This document shows positions 25,648 to 34,138 of a stretch of DNA of 64,000 nt, one piece after another. Position numbers and translations under genes: made by a program. The notes beneath the pieces were generated by a model. The model worked only from the letters and a program-made list of their open reading frames with translations. It was not told the DNA's origin and did not search any database. The stretch comes from Clostridia bacterium (GTDB taxonomy: Bacteria > Bacillota > Clostridia > Christensenellales > Pumilibacteraceae), in the NCBI GenBank assembly GCA_022793815.1, contig JAAWDP010000003.1:124001-188000 (forward strand), read 5' to 3'. Each line of letters begins with the position of its first letter. The first letter of the stretch is position 1.

Positions 25648-25709
25648 CCCGTTAAACAAAAAGTTATACTTTCGCGAGAGTCAAATCTTTGCGTATAATA
25701 CGCCTCGGT

Positions 25710-27032
25710 TCAGAATATATTCGGCGCGACGCCGCGCTTTATCTGAGAGCGGTAAACGAGATTGACTCCCAGAAAAAACAAAGTGCGCGCGGGATGTTTC
25801 AGCATACGCTTGTTGAACAATGTGCGTTTCAGTATATTTTTTACACTGTACAGTCTTTTGTAAAGCTTCCAATACTCCCGCGTTATTTCGTCCGCGCTCA
25901 TGTTCGGCGTATTAAGCACCGATTTCGACGGCTTGTATTCGAGTACGTCGCTGCTTGCTATCCTGCCGCTTTCCTCCGACATTTGCTTATTAAGCTGCGT
26001 GCCGGGTATCGGCGTCAGACAATAAAACTTCGGTGCGACTATATTGCTGTTTTCCACAAACCGCGCGGTTTCTTCAAGCGAGGACGGAGTATCCGTGTCC
26101 ATGCCGACAATCATTTCGCTTGCCACCTCTATCCCCGCGTCGTTGACGGTTTTTATAATGCGATAATAGTCGTTCGGGTCGCACCAGCTTTTTCCCACGG
26201 AGCGCAACGCGTCGGGATTTATATTTTCCAGTCCGAAACTAAGCACGTAACAGCCGCTTTCGGCAACTGCTTTCAAAAGTTCGGGATTATCCGCTATCTG
26301 AATCGCACACTGGCTCATCCACTTCATTTTCAACGGTTTTATTTGCCGGCACAGTTCCAGCATATAATCGGGGTCGGAAACTATGTTGTCGTCTACAAGC
26401 AGAAATTTCTTGAATCCGAGACTCTTTATATACTTGATGTCGCGCATAACCTCGTCTATTTCGCGCCGAATATATCTGCCTTTGAAAAGACAGGAAATAG
26501 TGCAGAAAGAACAGGTATTCGGACAGCCGCGCCCTGCCTGTACGGGCAGAAAATCGCCTATCTTCTTTTTCACGACCAAATCGTATCTCGGCAGAGGAAA
26601 CGTCAGGCGTGAAAGCGGCTTTTCGTAAAACGGTTTCAGCTGCCCGTTTTCAATATCGCGGCACAGCATCCCTATCGTTTCTTCGCTGTCGCCTATCATG
26701 ACGCTGTCGCAGTATTCTTTCGCAAGATTTGGAACAAGCGATACCATAGGTCCGCCCATAAATACCGTTTTGCCGCGTTTTTTGAATTCCGCCGCTATTT
26801 CCACGGCGCGCTTTGCGGAATGTCCGACTCCGCCTATTCCTATGACGTCGGCGTCGGTATCGTAAGGTATATCCTCTATCATGTCCAGACACATTTGCGC
26901 GCTCCAACCTTCGGGAAGTAGCGCGGCAAGCAGCGGATGAGCCAACCCTACGAAATAAAGCTTCTTTTTTTTCAGCAGTCTGCCGCTCTCATCGTAAATA
27001 GTCGGCTGTATAAACAGGATTTTCTTATTCAT
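25710..27032 (-). CDS. B12-binding-type radical SAM protein (last gene of the four-gene operon)
   Basis: A 440-residue radical SAM enzyme. The N-terminal 150 residues have the Rossmann-like pattern of a cobalamin-binding domain (VIGIGGVGHSAKRAVEIAAEF, FMGGPMVSLVP), without the DxHxxG histidine motif. The cluster motif is GCPNTCSFC (CxxxCxxC) near 177-185, and the C-terminus is basic, as in lipid- or peptidoglycan-acting members. The ATG at 27032 is preferred over an in-frame GTG at 27038 because GAGGTG lies 4 bases before it. It follows the other radical SAM gene after 2 bases. The substrate is unknown; in this class the usual chemistry is methylation or C-C bond formation or rearrangement. 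Confidence 0.8.
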   Translation of the reverse strand: MNKKILFIQPTIYDESGRLLKKKKLYFVGLAHPLLAALLPEGWSAQMCLDMIEDIPYDTDADVIGIGGVGHSAKRAVEIAAEFKKRGKTVFMGGPMVSLVPNLAKEYCDSVMIGDSEETIGMLCRDIENGQLKPFYEKPLSRLTFPLPRYDLVVKKKIGDFLPVQAGRGCPNTCSFCTISCLFKGRYIRREIDEVMRDIKYIKSLGFKKFLLVDDNIVSDPDYMLELCRQIKPLKMKWMSQCAIQIADNPELLKAVAESGCYVLSFGLENINPDALRSVGKSWCDPNDYYRIIKTVNDAGIEVASEMIVGMDTDTPSSLEETARFVENSNIVAPKFYCLTPIPGTQLNKQMSEESGRIASSDVLEYKPSKSVLNTPNMSADEITREYWKLYKRLYSVKNILKRTLFNKRMLKHPARTLFFLGVNLVYRSQIKRGVAPNIF

Positions 27033-27034
27033 AA

Positions 27035-28381
27035 TCACCTCGACGGTTTTATCATCTGGCGCAGATACTGGAAGAATATATGTGCCGCGCCGCGCTTCAC
27101 TCTGCCGTAAATCTTTTTGCCGTACCTTTCTTTTATAAATCGGCGCTGTTTTTTATTCGCGCTGGTTTTCATGTACGCGCGCACTATATGATAATAGTAT
27201 GCCCGACGCGACATGTTTCGAGGGGTAAATACAACGTGCGCCATATCCCAAAGCTCATACTTTTCTCTCGGTACGCTTATGTTCGCATAACCGTCATACA
27301 GCGGCGTTCCCGGCATGGGCGTTATCGGCTGAATATTGACAAGCGGATGCTTAAAAGAATTCAGATATGCTATAAGCTCGTCGAAATCCTCTTTCACCCA
27401 GTCTTCCCCGACAATAAGACCGCTGTAACACTGCAATCCGTTTCTTTCAAGAATGTTGACGGCGGCTGTGTTTATTTCCACGCTTGTGCGCTTGTCGAAT
27501 CTGTCCAGCTCTCCGCTGCGGTAAGACTCCAAGCCCACGAAAAAAGCGTCGAACCCGTGCTGTTTCATAAGCACGACTTCCGCCTCGTGCGCCGCGATAA
27601 AATCCGAACGGGAAAACGCTATGAAATGTTTTTTTATTTTTCTCTCGTCAAGCATAGCGCAAAACTTTCTCACACGGTCGGCGCTTGCCGTAAAATCGTC
27701 GTCGACAATGAATACGTTTTTCTCCTCTATGCTTTCGAGTTCGTCCATGACTCTTTCCAGTTTTCTCACGGCATAATCGCAAACGCGCGTGCAAAAACAA
27801 AAACTGCAATCAAACGGACAGCCGAACGACGTCTTTATCGTCGCGCATTTATCGTGATAGATATAGTTATACTTATCGCGGTATTTGCGCGTACATTTTC
27901 TGTCTGGCAGTATTTCGTCCTCGATATGCGAAATCGCCGGCTTTACGGCTCCCCTTTTATAAACGCCGCTTTCTTGTTCGGGATTGCTTCCGCCCACGAT
28001 TGACACGAGAGTGCTTATCCCGTTTGCCCACAGAATATAATCGATTTGAGCGCAGACAAAGTCCTCGGGGACGACTTCGGCATGCACGCCCCCGACAACC
28101 GTTTTCGCATTGGGCAGCAGTTTTTTTACCGCCGCCGCGCTCTGCTTTATTATTCCGACGTGTACTATATATCCCGTAAAACATACGAAATCGTATCGCT
28201 TTCGTTTGAGTATTTTTTTAAACGACGCCTTTTCCGAAATCATGTCCGCAATATCGACTTCGTGTCCGCTTTGTTCGAGCGCGGCGTAAGCGTACTCCAA
28301 TTCCAGCGGCTCGCAAACCATAAAACTTTGCAGATTGACCGACTTGCGATGCGGTCTTACCCTGACAAGCAGCACTTTCAT
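27035..28381 (-). CDS. B12-binding-type radical SAM protein (third gene of the operon)
   Basis: A 448-residue enzyme beginning MKVLLVRVRPHRKSVNL, with an N-terminal B12-binding-like domain (EYAYAALEQSGHEVDIAD, VVGGVHAEVVPED) and a radical SAM core with the cluster motif GCPFDCSFC near 200-208. VDDDFTA and GLESYRSGEL are typical later core motifs. The C-terminus is strongly basic. The start overlaps the upstream acyltransferase-like gene as ATGA. It differs clearly from the following radical SAM gene, so the pair may act one after the other on one substrate. No peptide precursor gene was found near it. Confidence 0.8.
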   Translation of the reverse strand: MKVLLVRVRPHRKSVNLQSFMVCEPLELEYAYAALEQSGHEVDIADMISEKASFKKILKRKRYDFVCFTGYIVHVGIIKQSAAAVKKLLPNAKTVVGGVHAEVVPEDFVCAQIDYILWANGISTLVSIVGGSNPEQESGVYKRGAVKPAISHIEDEILPDRKCTRKYRDKYNYIYHDKCATIKTSFGCPFDCSFCFCTRVCDYAVRKLERVMDELESIEEKNVFIVDDDFTASADRVRKFCAMLDERKIKKHFIAFSRSDFIAAHEAEVVLMKQHGFDAFFVGLESYRSGELDRFDKRTSVEINTAAVNILERNGLQCYSGLIVGEDWVKEDFDELIAYLNSFKHPLVNIQPITPMPGTPLYDGYANISVPREKYELWDMAHVVFTPRNMSRRAYYYHIVRAYMKTSANKKQRRFIKERYGKKIYGRVKRGAAHIFFQYLRQMIKPSR

Positions 28382-29379
28382 TTGACGCTTTCGTCCTCCT
28401 TGAAAACAGAGAAATTCTCGGCAAGCGGCCGATATTGCAATTTGGGCGCAAGCCGTTTGCACAGCGCGTTTAACAGCGGGTTTTTATGCGTCAGGTATGC
28501 CCACAGATATTCGTATTTACAGCCGAGTTTCAGCTTGGTATCGTCTGCCGTCTGTCCGAAATCTATCGTTTTAAAGCCGTGGTTTATGCCGTAACGCACA
28601 ATTTCCAACAGCATTGCCAAATACGTATCGTACTTTTTGTTGTACTTGTAATCCACTCCGACAAACTCGAATACAAGCTCGTCGCCGTTTTCCAACATCT
28701 GCACAAATCCGCGCGCCGCCCCGTTTTCTTCGAACACGAAAATCTTGAAGAACTCGCCGCGAAAGAAATCTTCGGAAAGCTTTTCCACGCGTATGCGCGA
28801 TTTCGCGTAGACCTGTTCGTAAAGAGTATACATTTCATGCGTGAACTCGCTGCCGTCGGAAAGATAGCGTATCGACAGAGGGTGCGACTTATCCAGCGCT
28901 TTCTTGAAGCGGTAGCGATAGTTGCTCCGAAGCGTGCTCATATAATCTTCAAACGTATCCCACCGCACCAAAAGTTCGCACTTTGGACATGTCAGCCCTT
29001 TGGCGTATCCTTTCGGGTTTATGTCGGGCAGATTCAAAAATATTTTATATCCGGGCAGTTTCCTTACGTATTCCATAGCCTCGCTTAACTTCGTCCCGTA
29101 GGCTATACCCGCTCTCGTTACCGACAGAGGCACATACACCAGCGTCATTTTTATTTTGAAATCGAACTTGGCAAACATGCCGAGATTATAGCCTTTTCGC
29201 TGTTGCGTCATGAAAACCGTGTCTATTTTATCCCCGTCGAACACCGCATAATATTTCTTCGGCGCATCGTCCGCTCGCTCCATAAAAGCCATAAACTTAC
29301 GGGTAAGATAGATATTGCTGCCGACGACGGCATCCCACCCGTCGGGCAAATCCGCAACTTTTTCGTATACTTCAATCAT
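28378..29379 (-). CDS. FemAB/BioF2-like GNAT acyltransferase
   Basis: A 333-residue protein with the layout of the GNAT_acetyltr_6 group (BioF2-like, related to FemAB aminoacyltransferases): an N-terminal YLTRKFMAFMERADD segment, the central LRSNYRYRFKKALDK basic helix, and a C-terminal GNAT half with DELVFEFVGVDYKYNKKYDT and IDFGQTADDTKLKLG. A CPKC pair lies near residue 140. The real start is ATG 29379, which overlaps the upstream gene as ATGA; the longer reading frame is excluded by this coupling. It probably transfers an acyl or aminoacyl group to a substrate shared with the two radical SAM enzymes. That role is inference. Confidence 0.65.
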   Translation of the reverse strand: MIEVYEKVADLPDGWDAVVGSNIYLTRKFMAFMERADDAPKKYYAVFDGDKIDTVFMTQQRKGYNLGMFAKFDFKIKMTLVYVPLSVTRAGIAYGTKLSEAMEYVRKLPGYKIFLNLPDINPKGYAKGLTCPKCELLVRWDTFEDYMSTLRSNYRYRFKKALDKSHPLSIRYLSDGSEFTHEMYTLYEQVYAKSRIRVEKLSEDFFRGEFFKIFVFEENGAARGFVQMLENGDELVFEFVGVDYKYNKKYDTYLAMLLEIVRYGINHGFKTIDFGQTADDTKLKLGCKYEYLWAYLTHKNPLLNALCKRLAPKLQYRPLAENFSVFKEDESVK

Positions 29380-30431
29380 TTTCCTATCTCCTTTTCCCAA
29401 ACCGCGAATCTTCTGCATTCGCCGCCAATCAGCCGACGGTTCAGCAGTCGGCTTTTGTCATTGTTGTCCCATACGAAATTTGTTTCGATATATCTGTATT
29501 TTTCGCCCAAAATTACGTCCATGGCTTTCAAAAGCGCAACCGTTCCTCTGCCAAAGTGAGCCTGCTCCACGCCTATCGAATTCAATTTCACCGTATCGAT
29601 TTTACGCTTTTTCGTCATACACGCCACAGCAAAAGAAATTACCGAAACAGGCTTGCCCGATTTGACGATACAATTGTAATCGGGATGCCAAAACAAAAAT
29701 CCCACTTCTTTTCCGCCGTACATCAAAAACAAAAGATTCTCGCCCGACATTATCGGACGCATATCCTTCAAGAGTTCGTAAAAATGTCCGACCCGCGTAG
29801 GGGTGTAAAGATACGTGTTTCCTATCGTTCTGTCGCACAGCCCGCGCATGATTTCGCACTCCTGTTCGAATCTCTTGAAATCCGCCTGTCGCACCGAGTA
29901 GCCTTCCGACGGCACGCTTGCTTTGTACAGTTTTTCCCTCGCGTCTTTAATTTCGCAGCGATATGCCGTAAGCGTGTTGCACACGGGAAACGACGCGAAA
30001 AAATCCGAATAGTACATTTTGTTATAACAAGTGTCAAACGTATTTTTAAGCTGTGTCTGCGTCAAAATCCCCACACCGTAACTCAAATGCGCGTTGAGTC
30101 CGACAATAAGCCGTGTCAAGCCCTTGCTTTTCGTAAGCTCTTCGGCTTGCCGCAAAAGCATGCAAGCTGCTTTTTCCAAGCCGTACGTGCAGTCGAAAAA
30201 TGCCAGCGACGCAAAATCCGTTTCGGGGGCATGTACCCACAGCGCCTGCGCCGCGCGCACATTTGACTTATCATTTGCATGCAATATCGCCGTGTCACAG
30301 GACTTCGCGAAATCCGTGGTTTTATACAGAAGCATATCCGCTACGAATTCCGCCGTTCCCGAGTATAAAACGTCGCCGCGGTATAACTTTTCGCGAAACT
30401 TTTTAAATTCGCTTATTTCTCGTCTTTCCAT
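29376..30431 (-). CDS. GNAT-like acyltransferase (first gene of the four-gene operon)
   Basis: A 351-residue protein with two GNAT-like halves. The C-terminal half is clearer: GKEVGFLFWHPDYN, then SIGVEQAHFGRGTVALLKAM, which has the spacing of the acyl-CoA phosphate loop, then a YIETNFVWDNNDKSRLLNRRL segment typical of GNAT ends. It is the first gene of a compact four-gene unit (GNAT, FemAB-like, two radical SAM) in which the first three junctions overlap by 4 bases or nearly touch. A good extended -10 promoter precedes it. No substrate can be assigned. Confidence 0.6.
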   Translation of the reverse strand: MERREISEFKKFREKLYRGDVLYSGTAEFVADMLLYKTTDFAKSCDTAILHANDKSNVRAAQALWVHAPETDFASLAFFDCTYGLEKAACMLLRQAEELTKSKGLTRLIVGLNAHLSYGVGILTQTQLKNTFDTCYNKMYYSDFFASFPVCNTLTAYRCEIKDAREKLYKASVPSEGYSVRQADFKRFEQECEIMRGLCDRTIGNTYLYTPTRVGHFYELLKDMRPIMSGENLLFLMYGGKEVGFLFWHPDYNCIVKSGKPVSVISFAVACMTKKRKIDTVKLNSIGVEQAHFGRGTVALLKAMDVILGEKYRYIETNFVWDNNDKSRLLNRRLIGGECRRFAVWEKEIGK

Positions 30432-30456
30432 ATCTTTCCGACCTCGTTATTTGTAA

Positions 30457-30486
30457 ATTATATCACAGACACCGACGTGTTAGCAA
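30457..30486 (-). promoter_or_regulatory. Promoter of the acyltransferase/radical SAM operon
   Basis: On the minus strand TTGCTA (30481-30486), 18 bases, TATAAT (30457-30462) with a TG extension (TGATATAAT). GAGG and GGAAAG sites precede the ATG. Confidence 0.75.
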
Positions 30487-30504
30487 GCATTCCGACACAC
30501 CGAC

Positions 30505-30533
30505 TTGACGTACAGACAAAAATATGATAAAAT
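30505..30533 (+). promoter_or_regulatory. Promoter of the M18 aminopeptidase gene
   Basis: TTGACG (30505-30510), 17 bases, TAAAAT (30528-30533), with AAGGAAG before the ATG at 30562. It diverges from the operon promoter at 30457. Confidence 0.85.
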
Positions 30534-30561
30534 ACGGTAAACCACCTAAGGAAGTCTTTCT

Positions 30562-31797
30562 ATGGAAAAACTGAAAACATTTTTAAACAGCAGTTACACT
30601 CCGTACCAAACATGCGAAAACGCAAAAAACATACTTGCGGAACACGGATTCAAGCAGGTGGAGTTCGGACGTTTGGGAAAACTCGAAGTCGGCGGAAAAT
30701 ATTTTCTGTCGGACGGCGGCACTTTTGCCGCTTTCACCGTAGGCAAAGGCGACGGCGTTATGATTGCCGCGGCTCATACCGATTCGCCCATGCTCAAAAT
30801 CAAAGGAAGAAATACACTTTCGGGAAATCCCGCCAGATTGGACTGTGAAGTTTACGGCGGTGCGATAAACTATTCTTTTTTGGATATGCCGCTAAAAATC
30901 TGCGGCCGTGTATGTACATGCGAAAGCGACACCGTAACGGCTCATAACGTAGTTTCGTCCTTTCGAGTGACCGCGCCGTCCCTTGCAATACATGTTCAGC
31001 GCGACGTAAACTCGTCGTTTTCGCCGTCGGTACAGACGGACCTGACCCCGTTCTTGGGCAGTCAATCCGATTTGCTCGCTTCGCTCGGTTTCGGTAAAAA
31101 TGCGGCGGACTTCGATTTATACGCCTGCCCCGCCGCCGAGCCTTACGACAGCGGCGCAAACGGCGAATATCTCTGTTCTCCGAGAATTGACAATCTTACA
31201 AGCGTCTTCTGCGCTTTACAAGCCGTCTGCGCGGCAAAACCCAAGGGAATAAATATCTGTATCTGTTTCAACAGCGAAGAAACGGGCAGCCGCACAAGAA
31301 CGGCGGCCGGCAGCGCATATTGTACAAATCTGATAAAGGAAATTTATGCGGCGGCGGGCAAAGGCAACTTCGAAAATGCAACCGACAAAACCTTGCTGCT
31401 GTCCGTAGACAATGCCCATGCCGTCCACCCCGCTCATCCCGAAAAAAGCGACCCCGTAACAAAAGCCGAACTCGGCGGCGGCATAACCGTCAAACAACAC
31501 GTCAACTATGCGACGGATGCGCTCTCCTCTTCCGCAGTCAAAAAAATATTTACCGACAGCGGCGTAAAAGTGCAGGATTTTTATTCGAATTCGGATTTGC
31601 CGTGCGGTTCTACCATCGGACTTATCGCCGCACAGTCGCTCAACGTCCGCGCGTGCGACATCGGAATAGCACAGCTTGCAATGCACTCGGCATCCGAAAT
31701 GTGCTCATACCGCGATATCGAAGCAATGACAAAAGGACTCACTGCTTTCTTCGGCAAAAGAGTAACTTTCACCGACGCAAGCGCGAAAACCGAGTAA
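30562..31797 (+). CDS. M18 family aminopeptidase
   Basis: A 411-residue zinc aminopeptidase of the aspartyl-aminopeptidase family (ApeB/LAP4-like), which trims N-terminal acidic residues from peptides in the cytoplasm. Family motifs are AAHTDSPMLKIK (about 71-82, first zinc His), NVVSSF, SPRIDNLTSV (bridging Asp), SEETGS (in most members NEEVGS or HEEIGS, giving the catalytic and metal Glu pair), VDNAHAVHPAHPEK, PCGSTIG and AQLAMHSASE with the last His. All metal ligands look present. It is a single gene with its own promoter and a following hairpin terminator. Confidence 0.9.
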   Translation: MEKLKTFLNSSYTPYQTCENAKNILAEHGFKQVEFGRLGKLEVGGKYFLSDGGTFAAFTVGKGDGVMIAAAHTDSPMLKIKGRNTLSGNPARLDCEVYGGAINYSFLDMPLKICGRVCTCESDTVTAHNVVSSFRVTAPSLAIHVQRDVNSSFSPSVQTDLTPFLGSQSDLLASLGFGKNAADFDLYACPAAEPYDSGANGEYLCSPRIDNLTSVFCALQAVCAAKPKGINICICFNSEETGSRTRTAAGSAYCTNLIKEIYAAAGKGNFENATDKTLLLSVDNAHAVHPAHPEKSDPVTKAELGGGITVKQHVNYATDALSSSAVKKIFTDSGVKVQDFYSNSDLPCGSTIGLIAAQSLNVRACDIGIAQLAMHSASEMCSYRDIEAMTKGLTAFFGKRVTFTDASAKTE

Positions 31798-31871
31798 CCC
31801 CGAAAACAAAAACATCTCGGACTTACCGTAATTCCCACAGGGAATTTAATAAAACGCAAATAAAAAGGTTT

Positions 31872-31910
31872 AGGCATAGCGTTAAGCTGTGCCTTTTCTG
31901 TACTTTTTTT
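31872..31910 (+). terminator. Terminator after the aminopeptidase gene
   Basis: AGGCATAGC (31872-31880) pairs with GCTGTGCCT (31886-31894) with one wobble, followed by a T-rich tail ending in T7. Confidence 0.7.
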
Positions 31911-31983
31911 CGTGGACGAACTATGCTACTCGTAGCCTAGTGAGATATAGATATGTTTTATATTTCCCGCAAAATTCAATCGG

Positions 31984-32012
31984 TTGCGCTCTTTCATTTT
32001 TCGTGATATAAT
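31984..32012 (+). promoter_or_regulatory. Promoter of the AT-rich membrane protein gene
   Basis: TTGCGC (31984-31989), 17 bases, TATAAT (32007-32012) with TG extension. CGGAGGA lies 6 bases before the ATG at 32049. Confidence 0.85.
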
Positions 32013-32048
32013 GATTGTACGATAAACAGTAATTTAACGGAGGATTAT

Positions 32049-32660
32049 ATGATAACCGAAAAGAATACAATAAAGATACGTTCCGAGTTCACAGCCGAGG
32101 CAAAAAAGGAACTTGTTGCGCCGTCGCGTAAAGCGAGCAACAAGTTGATTTTAGGCTCGCTCGCTTTTGCTTTTGTTTTTATAGTGCTCATATTCATATT
32201 TTATTATTTCAAAAAAACCGACTTAGCAGGGCTAATGTTTGGATTATTCCTGTTCTCTCTGCTGATAATGGCTTATGGCGCAATGATAAAGTACTCCATC
32301 AAAAAAGATTTGCAAAAATCAATGCCGCGTACTATATACGAATACGAGTTTTATAATGGCGGGATTGCCGCAAAGGAAGAGATTGAAGGCGAGATAATGC
32401 ACATATCAAAATACTATGACCGTTCGATATGTAAAACGCTTGACGGTAAACGATATATGTTCCTTTACGTTTCCTCGTCGATGGCACTCGTTATTGATAA
32501 GTCATTGCTCTCACCCGAAGAGATTGCGACATTGAAAGCGATCTATTTTAAGGAGTATTCGGGTGATAGAATTAAACTTCCCGATTTCAAACCGGGTACG
32601 CCAGATTTCGTGCAAGTCGAAGAAATAACAGAAGAAAAACGCACCCAAGACCAACAATAG
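32049..32660 (+). CDS. YcxB-like two-segment membrane protein
   Basis: A 203-residue protein. A basic N-terminal stretch is followed by two closely spaced hydrophobic segments (about 38-56 and 62-81), and then a cytoplasmic domain with the pattern YEYEFYNGGI, SICKTLDGKRYMFLYVSSSMALVIDKSLL, much like the C-terminal domain of YcxB-type proteins (PH-like fold). The role of that family is not known to me. The gene and its flanks are visibly richer in A and T than the genes on both sides, and its codon endings follow suit. Small similar palindromes flank it at about 31834 and 32855. This suggests recent acquisition. Promoter, ribosome site and terminator are all good, so it is probably expressed. 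Confidence 0.7.
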   Translation: MITEKNTIKIRSEFTAEAKKELVAPSRKASNKLILGSLAFAFVFIVLIFIFYYFKKTDLAGLMFGLFLFSLLIMAYGAMIKYSIKKDLQKSMPRTIYEYEFYNGGIAAKEEIEGEIMHISKYYDRSICKTLDGKRYMFLYVSSSMALVIDKSLLSPEEIATLKAIYFKEYSGDRIKLPDFKPGTPDFVQVEEITEEKRTQDQQ

Positions 32661-32780
32661 GTTTATTTCATTACAAAATTTTATAAAAAACAGATGACAA
32701 ACATTGTGGCTATTATTTATCCGGTTCCGGTATAATGACTTAACTGTGCGCTAAATTTCATTTCTAAAAAGTTTGTAGTA

Positions 32781-32813
32781 AAAAGCTCTCGAACATATCG
32801 TTCGAGAGCTTTT
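32781..32813. terminator. Strong terminator
   Basis: A 13-bp perfect stem, AAAAGCTCTCGAA (32781-32793) and TTCGAGAGCTTTT (32801-32813), with a 7-base loop. It ends the unit at 32049 and may also act on transcripts coming from fucO. Confidence 0.9.
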
Positions 32814-32908
32814 GTCCTTGCTTGAAAGTATAACTCTTAATAATTTAGTTTTTTAATTCCCTATGGGAAGTGCGCTTTACCGACGCGGCTTTTGTGAGGT
32901 TAAACACG

Positions 32909-34054
32909 TTACATGAGTTTTTCGTAAAGCGACATTATATCCTCTTTCGTAGGAATGCGCGGATTGCCGGGGCGGCACGCGTCGTCCATGGCGGACTGTG
33001 CGAGAAAATCCAAATCTTCGCGCTTGACTATCGCTTTCAAATCGGCGGGGATACCGACGTCCGCGCCGAGTTTCGCCACGGCGTCCACTGCGGCTTTTCG
33101 GTATTGTTCCGCACTCATTTCGTCCACGCCCTTAACGCCCATGGCGCGCGCTATCTCGCGGTATTTCTCGCCGGTTGCGGGAGCATTGTACTGCATGACG
33201 GCAGGAAGCAATATGGCGTTGGCGACTCCGTGCGGCGTATCGTAAAGCGCGCCGAGCGGGTGCGCCATGGAATGCACTATGCCCAGTCCCACATTGGAAA
33301 ATCCCATACCCGCGACATACTGTCCGAGCGCCATGCCTTCTCTGCCCTCTTTCGTGCCGGCAACCGCGCCACGGAGATGTTTGCTTATGAGCTCGATTGC
33401 TTTGAGATGGAACATATCGGAAAGCTCCCACGCACCCTGAGTGATATAGCCCTCTATCGCATGCGTGAGCGCATCCATACCCGTTGAAGCGGTTAGTCCT
33501 TTGGGCATTGTGCTCATCATATCACAGTCGACGATTGCGACTACGGGAATGTCGTGAGGGTCTACGCACACGAACTTACGGTTCTTTTCCCTATCCGTTA
33601 TGACATAGTTTATCGTGACTTCCGCCGCCGTGCCTGCGGTAGTCGGAACTGCTATTACGGGCACGGACGGATTGGCGGTATCGACTGCGCCTTCGAGCGA
33701 ACGCACATCTTCATGCTCGGGATTGGCTATGATTATGCCGACGGCTTTTGCGGTATCCATAGCCGAACCGCCGCCTATTGCGACTATACAGTCCGCCTTG
33801 GCTTTCTTAAACGCCGCGACACCGTCGAGCACGTTTTCGATAGTGGGGTTTGCCTGTATGCCCGTAAACAGCGAATAAGCTATCTTGGCTTTATCGAGCA
33901 CGGCGAGTACTTTATCCGTAACCTTGAATTTCACGAGGTCGGGGTCGGAGCAAACCAAAACTTTCGTAAGTTTGCGTTTTTTGATTTCGGGCGCTATCGC
34001 TTCTATCGCTCCCGCGCCGTGATAGCTTGTTTCGTTGAGTACGAATCTGTTCAT
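32909..34054 (-). CDS. fucO: Lactaldehyde reductase (1,2-propanediol oxidoreductase)
   Basis: Iron-dependent group III alcohol dehydrogenase, 381 residues, which reduces L-lactaldehyde to L-1,2-propanediol with NADH during anaerobic rhamnose or fucose breakdown. Motifs are the nucleotide-binding IGGGSAMDTAKA (about 93-104), VPTTAGTAAEVT, the metal ligands in TGMDALTHAIEGY and the histidines of GIVHSMAHPLGALYDTPHG (about 250-268). It matches FucO closely in all blocks. It is the last gene of the rhamnose region; a terminator at 34101 separates it from the transporter gene, but RhaD produces its substrate. AAGGAG precedes the ATG. Confidence 0.93.
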   Translation of the reverse strand: MNRFVLNETSYHGAGAIEAIAPEIKKRKLTKVLVCSDPDLVKFKVTDKVLAVLDKAKIAYSLFTGIQANPTIENVLDGVAAFKKAKADCIVAIGGGSAMDTAKAVGIIIANPEHEDVRSLEGAVDTANPSVPVIAVPTTAGTAAEVTINYVITDREKNRKFVCVDPHDIPVVAIVDCDMMSTMPKGLTASTGMDALTHAIEGYITQGAWELSDMFHLKAIELISKHLRGAVAGTKEGREGMALGQYVAGMGFSNVGLGIVHSMAHPLGALYDTPHGVANAILLPAVMQYNAPATGEKYREIARAMGVKGVDEMSAEQYRKAAVDAVAKLGADVGIPADLKAIVKREDLDFLAQSAMDDACRPGNPRIPTKEDIMSLYEKLM

Positions 34055-34100
34055 AATATATTTCTCCTTTTTATTGTTTTGGATATTCTTTCAAAAAAAC

Positions 34101-34126
34101 AAAGCCGCGTTTTCCGACGCGGCTTT
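34101..34126 (-). terminator. Terminator after the transporter gene
   Basis: AAAGCCGCGT (34101-34110) and ACGCGGCTTT (34117-34126) form a 10-bp stem. On the minus strand it is followed by TTTGTTTTTTT. It lies 12 bases beyond the transporter stop; fucO would need read-through or its own promoter. Confidence 0.85.
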
Positions 34127-34138
34127 TGTAAGATGGCA

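Noticed and set aside
25691..25703. Palindrome GCGTATAATACGC just upstream of the radical SAM stop region
   Set aside because: The arms meet around a single base, so an RNA hairpin is unlikely. It could be an operator, but no promoter starts there.
27032..27038. GTG start at 27038 for the last radical SAM gene
   Set aside because: The GAGGTG site overlaps this codon and is correctly spaced only for the ATG at 27032.
32731..32813. Possible small RNA: TATAAT at 32731 and a strong terminator at 32781
   Set aside because: The only -35-like box (TTGTGG) is 21 bases from the -10 box, and the terminator is explained by the gene at 32049.
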